From contig JAFZUW010000003.1 of assembly GCA_017618195.1 (NCBI GenBank), forward strand, positions 23,661 to 87,660: 64,000 bases of DNA, written 5' to 3'. A program made the position numbers and the translations under genes. Source of the stretch: Lachnospiraceae bacterium (GTDB lineage: Bacteria; Bacillota; Clostridia; Lachnospirales; Lachnospiraceae). Under the pieces are notes generated by a model. That model made no database searches, was not told where the DNA came from, and saw only the letters and a list, made by a program, of their open reading frames with translations. Below are positions 27,456 to 37,606 of the stretch, piece after piece (position 1 is the stretch's first letter; every line of letters begins with the position of its first letter).

Positions 27456-28664
27456 ATGGATAAGAAGGAATTGACCGGACTCGGCGAATCCGTACTTCTT
27501 CATACCTATAACCGGTTCGATATGGTTCTGGATCATGGCGACGGTATGTATCTTTACGATATTGACGGTACGAAGTATCTCGATTTCGCGGCGGGCATTG
27601 CCGTATGTGCGTTCGGTTACAACAATAAGACATATAACGATGCCTTAAAGGCTCAAATCGATAAGCTGGTTCATACTTCGAACCTTTATTACAATGAGCC
27701 CTCGATTAAGGCTGCCGAACTGTTCTGCAAAGCTTCCGGCATGGACCGCGTTTTCTTCACGAACAGCGGTACCGAAGCTATCGAAGGTGCCATTAAGCTT
27801 GCCAGAAAATACTACTACGAAAAGCACGGCAGTGCGGACAGCGTTATTATCGCAATGGATCATTCGTTCCACGGCCGGAGCATGGGTGCGGTTTCCGTTA
27901 CCGGTAAGAAAGCTTACCGCGAGCCGTTTGAACCTCTGATCGGAGGTGTCGTATTTGCCGAGTTCAATGACTATGAGGACGTTCTTTGCAAGGTGAGCGA
28001 TAAGACCGCTGCGATTATTATGGAGACGGTTCAGGGCGAGGGCGGAATCTATCCTGCGGATAAGGTATTCCTGCAGAAGATTGCGGCTCTTTGTAAGGAA
28101 AAGGACATCGTTCTGATTCTTGATGAGATCCAGTGCGGCATGGGCCGGACCGGCACGATGTTTGCGTATCAGCAGTACGGCATTAAGCCCGATATCGTAA
28201 CGAGTGCGAAGGCTCTCGGATGCGGTGTTCCGGTCGGCTGTTTTGCTGCTGTTGAGAAGGTTGCTTCCGCGATGGTTCCCGGCGATCACGGTTCCACCTA
28301 CGGCGGAAACCCGTTCGTATGCAAGGCTGTGGAAACCGTATTCGGTATGTTTGAGGAAACGAAGATTCTCGATCATGTAAACGAGATTGCAAAAGTACTC
28401 TGGGATGAGCTCGAAGCAATCAAATCGGAATATCCGGTTGTAACCGGTCACAGAGGACTCGGGCTTATGCAGGGACTTGAATTCAGCATCCCGGCAGGAC
28501 CGATTGTAAAAGAAGTTATCAAAAACAAGTGCATTCTGATCAGCGCGGGTACGAACATTATCCGTTTCGTTCCGCCGCTCATCGTGGAAGAGTGCCACAT
28601 TAAGGATATGGCCGCCTGCCTGAGAAAAGCTCTCGACACCGTAACGGCCGGATCAGAGAAATAA
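27456..28664 (+). CDS. argD: Acetylornithine aminotransferase
   Basis: 402 residues, starting 3 bases after argB with GGATGGAGG site. PLP enzyme converting N-acetylglutamate semialdehyde to N-acetylornithine. Class III aminotransferase marks: FFTNSGTEAIEGAIKLARKY, DHSFHGRSMGAVSVTG, LILDEIQCGMGRTG, and the PLP lysine in TSAKALGCGVPVG. Followed directly by a strong terminator closing the operon. Confidence 0.96.
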   Translation: MDKKELTGLGESVLLHTYNRFDMVLDHGDGMYLYDIDGTKYLDFAAGIAVCAFGYNNKTYNDALKAQIDKLVHTSNLYYNEPSIKAAELFCKASGMDRVFFTNSGTEAIEGAIKLARKYYYEKHGSADSVIIAMDHSFHGRSMGAVSVTGKKAYREPFEPLIGGVVFAEFNDYEDVLCKVSDKTAAIIMETVQGEGGIYPADKVFLQKIAALCKEKDIVLILDEIQCGMGRTGTMFAYQQYGIKPDIVTSAKALGCGVPVGCFAAVEKVASAMVPGDHGSTYGGNPFVCKAVETVFGMFEETKILDHVNEIAKVLWDELEAIKSEYPVVTGHRGLGLMQGLEFSIPAGPIVKEVIKNKCILISAGTNIIRFVPPLIVEECHIKDMAACLRKALDTVTAGSEK

Positions 28665-28671
28665 AATAACG

Positions 28672-28708
28672 GAATGACCGCTCCGAACGGAACGGTCATT
28701 CTTTTTTT
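28672..28708 (+). terminator. Terminator of argJBD
   Basis: GAATGACCG (28672-28680) pairs with CGGTCATTC (28693-28701), with an inner TCCG/CGGA pair, followed by seven T (28702-28708). Confidence 0.88.
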
Positions 28709-28721
28709 ATACAGAAATCAC

Positions 28722-28750
28722 TTGTCTGACGACGCCATTTCGGTTACAAT
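28722..28750 (+). promoter_or_regulatory. Promoter of comEA-comEC
   Basis: TTGTCT (28722-28727), 17 bp, TACAAT (28745-28750), about 40 bp upstream of the comEA start. Confidence 0.65.
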
Positions 28751-28790
28751 AAATGTGTGTGCGGACGGTATTTCCGGAAAGGAAATATCA

Positions 28791-29429
28791 GTGAAGAAGA
28801 AAGTCATTTATGCCGTTTTGGCGGTTCTGATCGCAGCGTGCGGTCTCACATTTGCCGTAAAACAATACGGAAGCGGGGAAACATACGGTTATGTCGAAGA
28901 AAAAGGACAAGGAAGCGAAGCCGGCGAAGAAGAAATCGCTGATTCGAAGAATATTCGGACTTCTGTGGAAGGCGGGCAGCCTGGCGCTGACGGCTGTGAA
29001 GATCAAAAACTTGGTGTCTTCGTTTGCGGGCAAGTCAAAGAAGAAGGAATCCGATATCTGATCCGAGGTGCACGTGTTGATGACGCAATACGGCTTGCCG
29101 GGGGTTTTACCGATGAGGCCGACAGGACCTATTGGAATCTTGCCGCGTACGTTTATGACGGGCAGAGGATCTATGTTCCGAAGGTTGGTGAGATTGTTCC
29201 TTATCCCGAAGAAAGCAATGCTTATGACGCGCTCGGAAGGCTGGATCTCAATGCGGCAACCGTTTCGATGCTTACCGAACTTCCGAACATCGGCGAGAAA
29301 CGCGCATCGGATATTGTGAAGTACCGAGAGAAGATCGGCCGATTCACTTCGGTTGATCAACTCGAAGAAATCCGGGGCATCAAGGGTTCGGTTTATCAAT
29401 CGATCAAAGACCTGGTGTGCGTTCGATGA
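28791..29429 (+). CDS. comEA: ComEA-like DNA-binding competence protein
   Basis: 212 residues with a GTG start at 28791 preceded by GGAAAGGAAAT. One N-terminal membrane helix (VIYAVLAVLIAACGLTFAV), an acidic linker, a SLBB domain (GVFVCGQVKEEGIRYLIRGA to IYVPKVGE) and a C-terminal helix-hairpin-helix pair (RLDLNAATVSMLTELPNIGE, then IGRFTSVDQLEEIRGI). ComEA binds incoming double-stranded DNA at the cell surface during transformation and hands it to ComEC. Its TGA overlaps the comEC ATG. Intact here although comEC is broken. Confidence 0.92.
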   Translation: MKKKVIYAVLAVLIAACGLTFAVKQYGSGETYGYVEEKGQGSEAGEEEIADSKNIRTSVEGGQPGADGCEDQKLGVFVCGQVKEEGIRYLIRGARVDDAIRLAGGFTDEADRTYWNLAAYVYDGQRIYVPKVGEIVPYPEESNAYDALGRLDLNAATVSMLTELPNIGEKRASDIVKYREKIGRFTSVDQLEEIRGIKGSVYQSIKDLVCVR

Positions 29430-31653
29430 AACGGCCTTTTCTGTGGGCCGCAGCCGGCATGTCGGCCGGTATCTGTCTCTTTTTATATGATGGGAATATC
29501 TTTCTTATCATCCCTGTTCTGGTCATTCTTAGTCTTATTCTGTTTCGTACTCGAAAATCATTACCTGTTTATCTCTTGATCGGTTTATTTCTCGGGCTTT
29601 TTACGTGTGTATGTTACAGGCTCAGCGGAGAGTCTCTTTTGGTTGCTGACGGTACGGATATTGCTTTATCCGGAATCGTAAAAGAAACAAACGAATACGG
29701 CTTTGTGATGCGTGTTGAGCGGTTTGACACCGGTGCCGGTGCTTATTCCGTGAATCCGTTTTATTCTTTATTTGTAACCGTTTCGACCGATAAGATTCCG
29801 CCTGAGTATTCTGAGATTATACTTGAAGGAACGGTTGAGTTATACTCGGGGCCAGACAATCCGGGGCAATTTGACGCATCTGTATATTATCCGTCCATCG
29901 GAAGTCTCTATAACATACGCGCCACCGATGTTACAATGATCAAAGCGCCCGGATTACTGCGAAGATCCGTTCTTGATCTGAGAAATTCGGTTAAGGAACG
30001 CTTAACTTTGCTTTTTCCCGGCGATTCATCGGGCCTTCCCTCGGCACTTCTTCTCGGTGATAAGCGGCAAATGGGAGACGAACGCCGCGGCTTATACGAA
30101 CGCTTCGGACTCGCGCACATATTGACGATCAGCGGGCTTCATATCGGGCTTTTAGGCAACCTTTTACTTGCTTTCTTTATCTGCTTTCTGAATCGTAAGG
30201 CTTCAGACCGTATGGTTCTTGTTGTTCTTCTTTTCTACGGTCTGTTGTGCGGGTTTCGGATATCCTGTATCCGGGCGGTCTTCACATTTCTGATTTCCTC
30301 TTTCTCGAAAAACATCAAACGAAGCTTTGACCGCATCAGCGCCAATGCGTTTCTTCTGATGGTTATCTTATTCTAAAACCGTATGCTTTAACCGACCTTT
30401 CGCTTCAATTATCATTCGGCGCGGGATTTCTTCTCGCATTTGCCGAAATGAGAAATGATACGGAGCGGAAGAGACCCGCGAAACCGTTACGGATTCTTCG
30501 AACCTCGACAGTTTTGCAATTAGGGCTTCTGCCGATTCAGATACAGTCGTTTTACACCTTTGCACCTTTCGGAATCCTGTTTAATTTGGTCCTTTTATGC
30601 GTCATCGAATTCATATTCTTATGCTGTTTCTGCGCCGTGTTATTCTCGTTTCTGTTTCTCCCCGCAGGTTATTTTTTTGCGGGACCGGTATATTATATGG
30701 TCAATGCTTTCGAGACGATTCTGAAAACATTCGGAAGGATCCGGCTGACTTCCGTTCCTCTCGGACATCAAAGCTTTGCGAGGATTGTCCTTTTCTGGGC
30801 AATATTTTCTTTAATCCTGTGGCTTGACCGCCGTACGGTACGGAAAATGTGGCTTTTACTGCTTCCTTTGTGGCTTTTGTTCCTGCCGAACCATAACGGC
30901 TTCATCAGAACCGCCAATCTGAGCGTCGGGCAGGGCGACTGCTCCGTTATTATGTGCGGTCGCAATGTGATTGTCATTGATTGCGGAAGTCTGAGTAAAT
31001 CAGAAGTCGGAGAGAAGATTGTCAAGCCGTTTTTACAGTATTACGGATATAACGAGGCGGATTATCTGTTTCTTTCCCATACCGATGAGGATCACATTAA
31101 CGGAATACGGAACTGTCCGGACGTATTCGGCAATCTGAAAGGGGTGTTTGTTGATCGTAACTATATGGATGCGTCTGTGCTGCTAAAACCTGCAGTCAGT
31201 ACTGATATCACTTATACTGATCCGGGTGATTCGGTCCGGATAGGAAAGGTCACAATACGTTTTTTGAAGTCGGAAAGTTTGGGAAATAATGACTCTAATG
31301 ACCTTTGCCAGATGCTTGATGTAACGGCGGAAGAGTTTCATCTTCTCTATTTCGGAGATGTTTCGGCAGAAGTGCTTCATAATCTGAAGGATGTTCCGAA
31401 GAATCCTTATCTCGTTAAGGTTCCGCATCACGGCAGCGTTTATTCCCTGGATGAAGGCTTTTATAAAGCACTGAAAGCGGGTGTTTCGGTAATTTCGGTC
31501 GGCCGGAACAATTACGGACATCCCTCCGCGGAAGTCGTATCCGCGTTAAACCGATACTGTAAGAAAAACTATATCACGAAAGATCAAGGTGCCGTTATTA
31601 CGGTGATTAAAGGCGGAAAAGCGAGTACGTTTTCCTTTCGTGAATCGAAGTAA
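29426..31653 (+). pseudogene. comEC: comEC, DNA-uptake channel, interrupted by a frameshift
   Basis: The first open part (29426-30376) begins MKRPFLWAAAGM and holds the N-terminal DUF4131 region and the start of the competence channel domain (LTISGLHIGLLGN). It ends at TAA 30374-30376 right after NAFLLMVILF. The next frame continues without break: LKPYALTDLSLQLSFGAG is the expected ComEC continuation, then more membrane helices and the metallo-beta-lactamase domain (LSVGQGDCSV, LFLSHTDEDHINGI, KVPHHGSVY, NYGHPS) to 31653. Adding one base after 30373 joins the halves into a protein of about 740 residues, normal for ComEC. The ATG at 30448 is internal. Real mutation or assembly error cannot be told apart here. 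Confidence 0.85.
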
Positions 31654-31668
31654 GAATGCCTTGTTTTA

Positions 31669-31697
31669 TTGACAAAAACAGTTCCTTTTACTATACT
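31669..31697 (+). promoter_or_regulatory. Promoter of pssA-holA
   Basis: Consensus TTGACA (31669-31674), 17 bp, TATACT (31692-31697). The transcript would carry a leader of about 105 nt. Confidence 0.8.
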
Positions 31698-31717
31698 GTA
31701 ATAGATGAGGGATGAGG

Positions 31718-31779
31718 CATAGCATTGCTATGTTCAATTGTCCGGCATGTGCCGGATATGTCCGGCCGCGCAAACCGGA
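31718..31779 (+). promoter_or_regulatory. Three tandem small hairpins in the pssA leader
   Basis: CATAGC-ATT-GCTATG (31718-31732), TCCGGC-ATGT-GCCGGA (31741-31756) and TCCGG-9 nt-CCGGA (31761-31779) follow one another in the untranslated leader. The last two share the CCGG core. Could be a structured leader with a regulatory role; no known riboswitch class was recognised. Confidence 0.5.
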
Positions 31780-31809
31780 CGAGGAATTCGGATTATAGGA
31801 GATTTGGTT

Positions 31810-32445
31810 ATGGAGAAGAAGCGTTTTGTAGGCTTTTACAATCCATCTGTCGTATTGACATATCTTGGACTTGCAAGTGCATTTATCGCAATGTATTACA
31901 GCTCGGAAGGAAATTATAAGGCCGGTATTTTCTTTGTCCTGCTTTCCGGCTGCTGCGACATGCTCGACGGTACTATCGCGAGAATGTTCCAGCGTTCCGA
32001 TCATGCGAAGAAGTTCGGCATTCAGATCGACAGCCTTTGCGACATCTGCTGCTTCGGTTTTTCGCCTGCATTTTTCGGCATCATGTTGTTTGAAAACGCC
32101 GAGAACCGCTGGATCGGTTTCTTATGCGGTTTCTGTCTTGTTTTGTGCGGTTTGATCCGTCTTGCTTATTTCAACGTAATGGAAGAGGAGCGTCAGGCAA
32201 CAACGAGCGAGAGAAGGAAGTCCTTCCAGGGCATGCCGATTTCCGGATCGGCCATAATGGTGCCGGTTGCTTTCATTATCGGTACATTTGTCCCCGATTA
32301 CCGTCCGCTTGTTTATTGCGGTTTCGAACTTCTTGCGGCATTCCTGTTCATCTTTAACCTGCCGTGGCCGAAGCCTCACGGAAAGCAGCTCATTGTCATG
32401 GCTGCAATCGGGTTGGCTCTTTTTATCGGTGTTATGCTCGTATAA
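31810..32445 (+). CDS. pssA: CDP-diacylglycerol-serine O-phosphatidyltransferase
   Basis: 211 residues from the ATG at 31810 with TAGGAG before it; the open frame upstream is leader. Makes phosphatidylserine in the membrane from CDP-diacylglycerol and serine. The CDP-alcohol phosphotransferase motif D-G-x2-A-R-x8-G-x3-D-x3-D is seen in DMLDGTIARMF through GIQIDSLCD. Five to six membrane helices. No decarboxylase (psd) follows in the window. Confidence 0.92.
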   Translation: MEKKRFVGFYNPSVVLTYLGLASAFIAMYYSSEGNYKAGIFFVLLSGCCDMLDGTIARMFQRSDHAKKFGIQIDSLCDICCFGFSPAFFGIMLFENAENRWIGFLCGFCLVLCGLIRLAYFNVMEEERQATTSERRKSFQGMPISGSAIMVPVAFIIGTFVPDYRPLVYCGFELLAAFLFIFNLPWPKPHGKQLIVMAAIGLALFIGVMLV

Positions 32446-32492
32446 ACGCCGCATATATTTATAATCCGGTCCCGGCCGGAGGGAGGGTACAT

Positions 32493-33476
32493 TTGAAGAC
32501 TATCCGCGAACATATCAAAAACGGTTCATTTGCCCCCTGTTATCTCCTGTACGGCAAGGAAAAATATCTGATTCAGCTTACGGAAGGTAAGCTTGTCGAC
32601 GCCCTTACGGAAGAGGGCGACTCCATGAACTTCAATCAATACCGGAATTCGGGGATCGATGTTACGGAAGTAAGGTCGGTAGCTGATACTGTGCCTTTTT
32701 TTGCTGAAAAAAGGCTGATTCTCGTGAAAGACAGCGGCTGGTTTAAAGGAAAATGCGAACTGGCTTCCTATATTCCCGAGATGCCGGAAACAACCGTCAT
32801 TCTTTTCGTTGAATCGGATGTTGATAAGTCTTCCGAGCTTTACGCAGCGGTAAAGGAACACGGCTACGTTTGCGAGATCAATGGTATGTCCGAAGAGGAC
32901 CTCCGTCTTTTTATCGGTTCCTTCTTCAAAAAGCAGGGGCTGGGCATTACCGCAAGCGACGCGGATTTCTTGACGGAACGTGTCGGAACCGATATGAACC
33001 GTCTTACGACCGAGATGGAGAAACTGTCCGCATATTGCGAAGGTACCGGAGTCGTCAGAAGAGAGGATATCCTTCGGATTGCTTCTCCGATTCCCGAAGG
33101 ACAGATCTTTGCGATGATGGATGCCATCGTTAACGATGACCGTTCGAAGGCAATCGCGCTTTATACCGAGCTGCTTGCCGCTCAGGAAAAGCCGCTCCGG
33201 ATCTTATATATGCTCACCAACAATTTCTATTCGTTCTATAAGGTTCTGTGTCTTGCGGACATCGGTATTTCCGCCGATGAGATCGCTTCCAGGCTCGGGA
33301 TGCGTCCTTTTGCCGTAAAGAAATTCATGCGTCGCAAGAAGAGCTGGTCGTTCTCCAAAGTACTGCAGGCAGTCGAGGACGGAAATGACATGGAAAGAAG
33401 AGTCAAATCCGGCGATCTCGAAGAGCATATGGCAGTAGAATCGTTCCTGTTCCGGTATACGACCGAAGTGGGATAG
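32493..33476 (+). CDS. holA: DNA polymerase III, delta subunit
   Basis: 327 residues from a TTG at 32493, chosen because GGAGGGAGGG lies 5-13 nt before it and the protein then starts MKTIREHIKNG as HolA proteins do. Delta opens the sliding clamp within the clamp loader. CYLLYGKEKYLI is the usual N-terminal AAA-like start, and the C-terminal helical collar part has RILYMLTNNFYSFYKV. Follows pssA after 47 bp, probably in the same transcript. Confidence 0.9.
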   Translation: MKTIREHIKNGSFAPCYLLYGKEKYLIQLTEGKLVDALTEEGDSMNFNQYRNSGIDVTEVRSVADTVPFFAEKRLILVKDSGWFKGKCELASYIPEMPETTVILFVESDVDKSSELYAAVKEHGYVCEINGMSEEDLRLFIGSFFKKQGLGITASDADFLTERVGTDMNRLTTEMEKLSAYCEGTGVVRREDILRIASPIPEGQIFAMMDAIVNDDRSKAIALYTELLAAQEKPLRILYMLTNNFYSFYKVLCLADIGISADEIASRLGMRPFAVKKFMRRKKSWSFSKVLQAVEDGNDMERRVKSGDLEEHMAVESFLFRYTTEVG

Positions 33477-33548
33477 AGGGTCTTTTTTTCATGCCATTCT
33501 TTCGGCAATTAACCCGTTCCCGCATTCTATTTTTGTAGAATTTATGTG

Positions 33549-33577
33549 TTGACAATTCCGTGCTTTTCATATAAGAT
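33549..33577 (+). promoter_or_regulatory. Promoter of rny
   Basis: Consensus TTGACA (33549-33554), 17 bp, TAAGAT (33572-33577), about 45 bp before the rny start. Confidence 0.6.
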
Positions 33578-33627
33578 ATATGTGTTGAATTTTGCAATTT
33601 GAAAATTTAATATATCGGAGGTGCTCT

Positions 33628-35214
33628 ATGGGCGAGATTGCTCTTGAAATCGCAATCCTTGTCGCTGTAGTTGTTGCCTTGGTGGTTGGACTTATCGTGT
33701 TCCTCATCACGAAGAATGCGACGAGAAAAAGCTGTGAAAAACATTATGAAGAAACCGTCGGAACTGCAGAGCAGCAGGCGAAGGATATTCTTGATAAGGC
33801 ACAGAAGGAAGCAGTGAAAACTGCGGAATCCACGAAGAAAGAAGCTCTTCTTCAGGCGAAGGAAGAGAATCTTAAGGCGAAGAACGAACTCGACAGAGAG
33901 ATCAAGGAACGCAGAGCTGAAGTACAGTCTTATGAAAGACGTGTAACTCAGAAAGAAGAGAATCTGGACCGGAAGATTGAAGTTCTTGAGAAGAAAGAAG
34001 CACGGATGAATCAAAAGGAATCGGAACTGGATGCCAAAATCACAGAGGCAGAAACGATCCGTGACCGTCAGATTCAGGAGCTCGAAAGAATCTCGGGACT
34101 TACCTCTGATAAAGCTAAAGAATATCTGCTTGAAACTGTTAAAAATGATGTGAAGCATGATACCGCTGTCATGATCAAAGAGATGGAAGCCGAAGCCAAG
34201 CTTACTGCCGATAAGAAGGCAAAAGAGCTGATTGTAGGCGCCATTCAAAAGTGCGCGGCGGATCACGTGTCGGAAGCGGCCATTTCGGTTGTACAGCTTC
34301 CGAATGATGAAATGAAAGGTCGTATCATCGGTCGGGAAGGTCGGAACATCCGTACCATTGAGACCCTTACCGGGATTGAATTGATCATAGATGATACGCC
34401 GGAGGCGGTTATCCTTTCCGGATTTGACCCGATTCGTCGTGAAATCGCGCGAATCGCCCTCGAGAAGCTCATTGTGGACGGACGTATTCATCCTGCCCGC
34501 ATTGAGGAAATGGTGGATAAGGCACAAAGAGAAGTGGAGAACATCATTCGGGAGGAAGGCGAAGCCGCAGTTTTGAAGACCGGCGTTCACGGCTTACATC
34601 CCGAGATCGTTCGTTTGCTCGGCCGTATGAAGTATCGTACCAGCTACGGTCAGAATGCATTGAAGCATTCGATTGAAGTTTCCATTCTTTCCGGACTTCT
34701 TGCCGGTGAAATGGGCGCAGACGTTCGTCTTGCAAAGCGTGCGGGACTTCTTCACGATATCGGTAAGGCCGTTGACCACGAGATGGAAGGAACCCACGTA
34801 CAGATCGGCGTGGATATTTGTAAGAAGTACAAAGAATCCCCGATCATCATCAATGCAGTTGCCGCACATCATGGTGACGAAGAGTTCAAGTCTCTGATTG
34901 CCTGCATCGTTCAGGCTGCCGATACGATCAGTGCAGCACGTCCGGGTGCAAGAAGAGAGACGCTTGATACATACACCAACAGATTAAAACAGTTAGAAGA
35001 TATTGCAAACAGCTTTAAAGGAGTCGATAAATCTTTCGCAATTCAGGCAGGCCGTGAGGTCCGCGTCATGGTTGTTCCCGAGCAGGTCAGCGATGACGAT
35101 ATGGTTCTTATGGCAAGAGATCTTTCCAAGAAGATCGAAGCGGAGCTTGAATATCCCGGTCAGATCAAGGTTAACATCATCCGGGAGTCCAGAGTTACGG
35201 ATTACGCAAAATAA
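33628..35214 (+). CDS. rny: Ribonuclease Y
   Basis: 528 residues from the ATG at 33628 (CGGAGGTG site). Membrane-anchored endoribonuclease that starts mRNA decay in Firmicutes. N-terminal membrane helix ([18 protein letters not shown]), a coiled coil to about residue 210, a KH domain ([15 protein letters not shown]), and an HD domain with [13 protein letters not shown] and AAHHGDEE. Length and order match Rny. Closed by a terminator at 35228. Confidence 0.96.
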   Translation: MGEIALEIAILVAVVVALVVGLIVFLITKNATRKSCEKHYEETVGTAEQQAKDILDKAQKEAVKTAESTKKEALLQAKEENLKAKNELDREIKERRAEVQSYERRVTQKEENLDRKIEVLEKKEARMNQKESELDAKITEAETIRDRQIQELERISGLTSDKAKEYLLETVKNDVKHDTAVMIKEMEAEAKLTADKKAKELIVGAIQKCAADHVSEAAISVVQLPNDEMKGRIIGREGRNIRTIETLTGIELIIDDTPEAVILSGFDPIRREIARIALEKLIVDGRIHPARIEEMVDKAQREVENIIREEGEAAVLKTGVHGLHPEIVRLLGRMKYRTSYGQNALKHSIEVSILSGLLAGEMGADVRLAKRAGLLHDIGKAVDHEMEGTHVQIGVDICKKYKESPIIINAVAAHHGDEEFKSLIACIVQAADTISAARPGARRETLDTYTNRLKQLEDIANSFKGVDKSFAIQAGREVRVMVVPEQVSDDDMVLMARDLSKKIEAELEYPGQIKVNIIRESRVTDYAK

Positions 35215-35227
35215 GAGAAGAAACAAA

Positions 35228-35255
35228 AACGGGTCGAAAGTTCGGCCCGTTTTTT
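35228..35255 (+). terminator. Terminator after rny
   Basis: AACGGGTCGAA pairs with TTCGGCCCGTT (one G-U pair) over 35228-35251 and runs into six T. Confidence 0.88.
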
Positions 35256-35329
35256 CTTTGCATTTTCCGGCAAATGAGACTCCGGCCGGCAGCTCGGCGG
35301 AGTGTTATTCGGAGGTTCCGCCGTATGCT

Positions 35330-35377
35330 ATGCAACATGCCATAAGCGGAGACGGATACGGACGAAAAATGTTGCAT
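35330..35377. repeat. 9-bp inverted repeat upstream of the aminotransferase promoter
   Basis: ATGCAACAT (35330-35338) and ATGTTGCAT (35369-35377) are exact inverted copies 30 bp apart, the second ending 9 bp before the -35 box at 35386. Possible regulator site. Another stem (ACTCCG/CGGAGT, 35279-35303) lies just upstream. No gene is seen in the 256-bp gap. Confidence 0.4.
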
Positions 35378-35385
35378 TTTACCGC

Positions 35386-35414
35386 TTGTATTTTATGTGT
35401 TGTTAATATATAAT
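35386..35414 (+). promoter_or_regulatory. Promoter of the aspartate aminotransferase gene
   Basis: TTGTAT (35386-35391), 17 bp, TATAAT (35409-35414), about 57 bp before the start codon. Confidence 0.7.
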
Positions 35415-35470
35415 AATGAATTGATTGTAGACATGTATACAATCCCGAGAAATATGCAGGAGAATGAGTT

Positions 35471-36670
35471 ATGTCTTTAGAATTGTCGAAAAAAGGACTT
35501 TCCGTAAAACCTTCTTCAACACTTGCCATTACCGCTAAGGCGAAAGAACTGAGAGCGTCGGGCGTGGACGTTGTCGGATTCGGTGCGGGCGAGCCGGACT
35601 TTGCAACCCCGGATAATATCTGCCGCGCAGCTATCGAAGCAATTGAATCCGGATTCACGAAATACACCGCTGCACCCGGAACTCCCGAGCTTCGTAAAGC
35701 CGTAAGCGATAAGTTTAAGAGGGTCAACAACCTTCCTTACGAACCCGAGCAGGTTGTTATCAGCAACGGAGGAAAGCATGCTCTTACCAATATCTTCGAG
35801 GCAATTATCAACCCCGGTGATGAAGTGATCATTCCTGCGCCTTTCTGGCTCAGCTATCCCGAGATTGTCAAGCTTGCGGGCGGCGTTCCGGTATTCGTAA
35901 ACTGCTCCGTAGAGGACGAGTATAAGATTACTCCCGAGAAACTTGCCGCAGCTTGTAACGATAAAACGAAAGCACTGGTTCTCAATTCCCCGAGCAACCC
36001 GACCGGTATGGTATATACGAAGGCGGAGCTTGAGGCTTTGGCAAAGGTAATCGTTGAGAAAGACATTTACGTGATCTCCGATGAGATTTATGAGTATCTC
36101 TTTTACGATAACACCGAGATTGTCAGCATCGGTTCGCTCGGAGAGAATATCTTCAATCATACGATCACCTGTAACGGTATGGCGAAGAGCTATGCAATGA
36201 CCGGTTGGAGAATCGGTTACACCGGAGCTCCTCTTGCGGTTGCAAAGGTTATGTCGAGTATCCAGAGCCATCAGACGAGTAATCCGAACTCCATTGCGCA
36301 GAAAGCTTCTTTGGAAGCTCTGAACGGTCCTCAGGATTCCGTTCCCGCCATGCGCGAGCAGTTCGACCGCAGACGTAATTACATGTGCGACCGTCTGAAC
36401 GCAATGCCGCATATCAGCACGATCCGCCCGAAGGGTGCTTTCTATACGTTTGTTGACATTTCCGAAGCACTCAACATGTCTTATAAAGGCAAGAAGGTTG
36501 AGACCTGTGCGGAATTCGCAAGAATTCTGATTGACGACTTTAATACAGCGGTTATTCCGTGTGCGGATTTCGGTGCACCGGATCATATCCGTCTTTCTTA
36601 TGCGATCGGTCTTGAGCAGATCAAGAAGGGACTTGACCGCATTGAGTCTTTCCTGAAGGTTTTGGAATAA
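35471..36670 (+). CDS. aspC: Class I/II pyridoxal-phosphate aminotransferase, aspartate type
   Basis: 399 residues. Transfers the amino group between aspartate (or aromatic amino acids) and 2-oxoglutarate. Subgroup I-gamma features: FGAGEPDFATPDNI, YTAAPGTPELRKAV, LNSPSNPTGMVY, ISDEIYEYLFY and the PLP lysine in NGMAKSYAMTGWRIGY. Substrate choice between aspartate and aromatic amino acids cannot be fixed from sequence alone. GCAGGAG ribosome site. Confidence 0.9.
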   Translation: MSLELSKKGLSVKPSSTLAITAKAKELRASGVDVVGFGAGEPDFATPDNICRAAIEAIESGFTKYTAAPGTPELRKAVSDKFKRVNNLPYEPEQVVISNGGKHALTNIFEAIINPGDEVIIPAPFWLSYPEIVKLAGGVPVFVNCSVEDEYKITPEKLAAACNDKTKALVLNSPSNPTGMVYTKAELEALAKVIVEKDIYVISDEIYEYLFYDNTEIVSIGSLGENIFNHTITCNGMAKSYAMTGWRIGYTGAPLAVAKVMSSIQSHQTSNPNSIAQKASLEALNGPQDSVPAMREQFDRRRNYMCDRLNAMPHISTIRPKGAFYTFVDISEALNMSYKGKKVETCAEFARILIDDFNTAVIPCADFGAPDHIRLSYAIGLEQIKKGLDRIESFLKVLE

Positions 36671-36765
36671 CGCGGTAACGTTAATTACCTCATTTGAGGA
36701 ACATGCGCCGACGCAGTTTGTTTCAACAGATATATTTCACATGTAAAAAGAGAAGGGGGTACATT

Positions 36766-37572
36766 ATGAGAACTATCGGATTTTTCGGAGCCGGCAATAT
36801 GGGCCTTCCGTTCATCAAGGCAGCTGTAAAGCTTCTCGGTGCGGAGGAAACCGGTTTTTTTGAAAAGAGCAATGAGCGTGCGGAATATGTAAGCAGCCTT
36901 ACGGCATCCAAACGCTATGAGAGTGAAGCGGATCTTGTTAAGGACTGCCGCTATGTTTTGTTTGCGGTAAAGCCTCAGGTTGCACCGGTCGTATTTGACG
37001 CAATTCAGCCTTATATTACGGATGACAACCGTTTTATCACGATCATGGCAGGTATTTCGACCGACACGATCCGTGAAGCGCTTCATACCAATGTGCCGAT
37101 CATCCGCCTGATGCCCAATACACCCGCGATGGTTTCCGAAGGTATGACCTGCCGCAGTCTTTCCGGTTGCGATGAAGATTCCGCCGAAGCCAAATTCGTC
37201 GAAACCCTCGTATGTTCCTTCGGCCGTATGGTTACGCTTCCCGAGAAACTGATGAGTGCAGCCGTTTGCGCGAACGGAAGCTCGCCCGCATATGTATATA
37301 TGTTTATTGAGGCGCTTGCCGATTCCGTAGTAAAATACGGAATCCAGCGTGATACCGCCTATGTGCTTGCCGCTCAGACCGTACTCGGTGCTGCCAAGAT
37401 GGTACTTGAGACCGGCGAACATCCCGGAAAGCTTAAGGATAACGTATGCAGCCCCGGAGGCACCACGATCGCAGCCGTATCGGCACTTGAAGAAGCCGGA
37501 TTCCGCAATGCGGTTATGAAGGCAACCGATGCCTGCTATAAGAAGAGCCAGGAGCTCGGCGGCAACAAATAA
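36766..37572 (+). CDS. proC: Pyrroline-5-carboxylate reductase
   Basis: 268 residues from the ATG at 36766, with AGAAGGGGG before it. Last step of proline synthesis, NAD(P)H-dependent. N-terminal Rossmann loop IGFFGAGNMG, VLFAVKPQVAP, IRLMPNTPAMVSEGMT and the C-terminal signature LKDNVCSPGGTTIAAV. Followed by a strong terminator. proA/proB are not in the window. Confidence 0.95.
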   Translation: MRTIGFFGAGNMGLPFIKAAVKLLGAEETGFFEKSNERAEYVSSLTASKRYESEADLVKDCRYVLFAVKPQVAPVVFDAIQPYITDDNRFITIMAGISTDTIREALHTNVPIIRLMPNTPAMVSEGMTCRSLSGCDEDSAEAKFVETLVCSFGRMVTLPEKLMSAAVCANGSSPAYVYMFIEALADSVVKYGIQRDTAYVLAAQTVLGAAKMVLETGEHPGKLKDNVCSPGGTTIAAVSALEEAGFRNAVMKATDACYKKSQELGGNK

Positions 37573-37606
37573 CTTGCATAACCATTTATATTCGATTATA
37601 CTTTTT

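Noticed and set aside
30448-31653. Independent gene starting at ATG 30448
   Set aside because: The sequence before it in the same frame (LKPYALTDLSLQLSF) is clearly ComEC, so this is the second half of a frameshifted gene.
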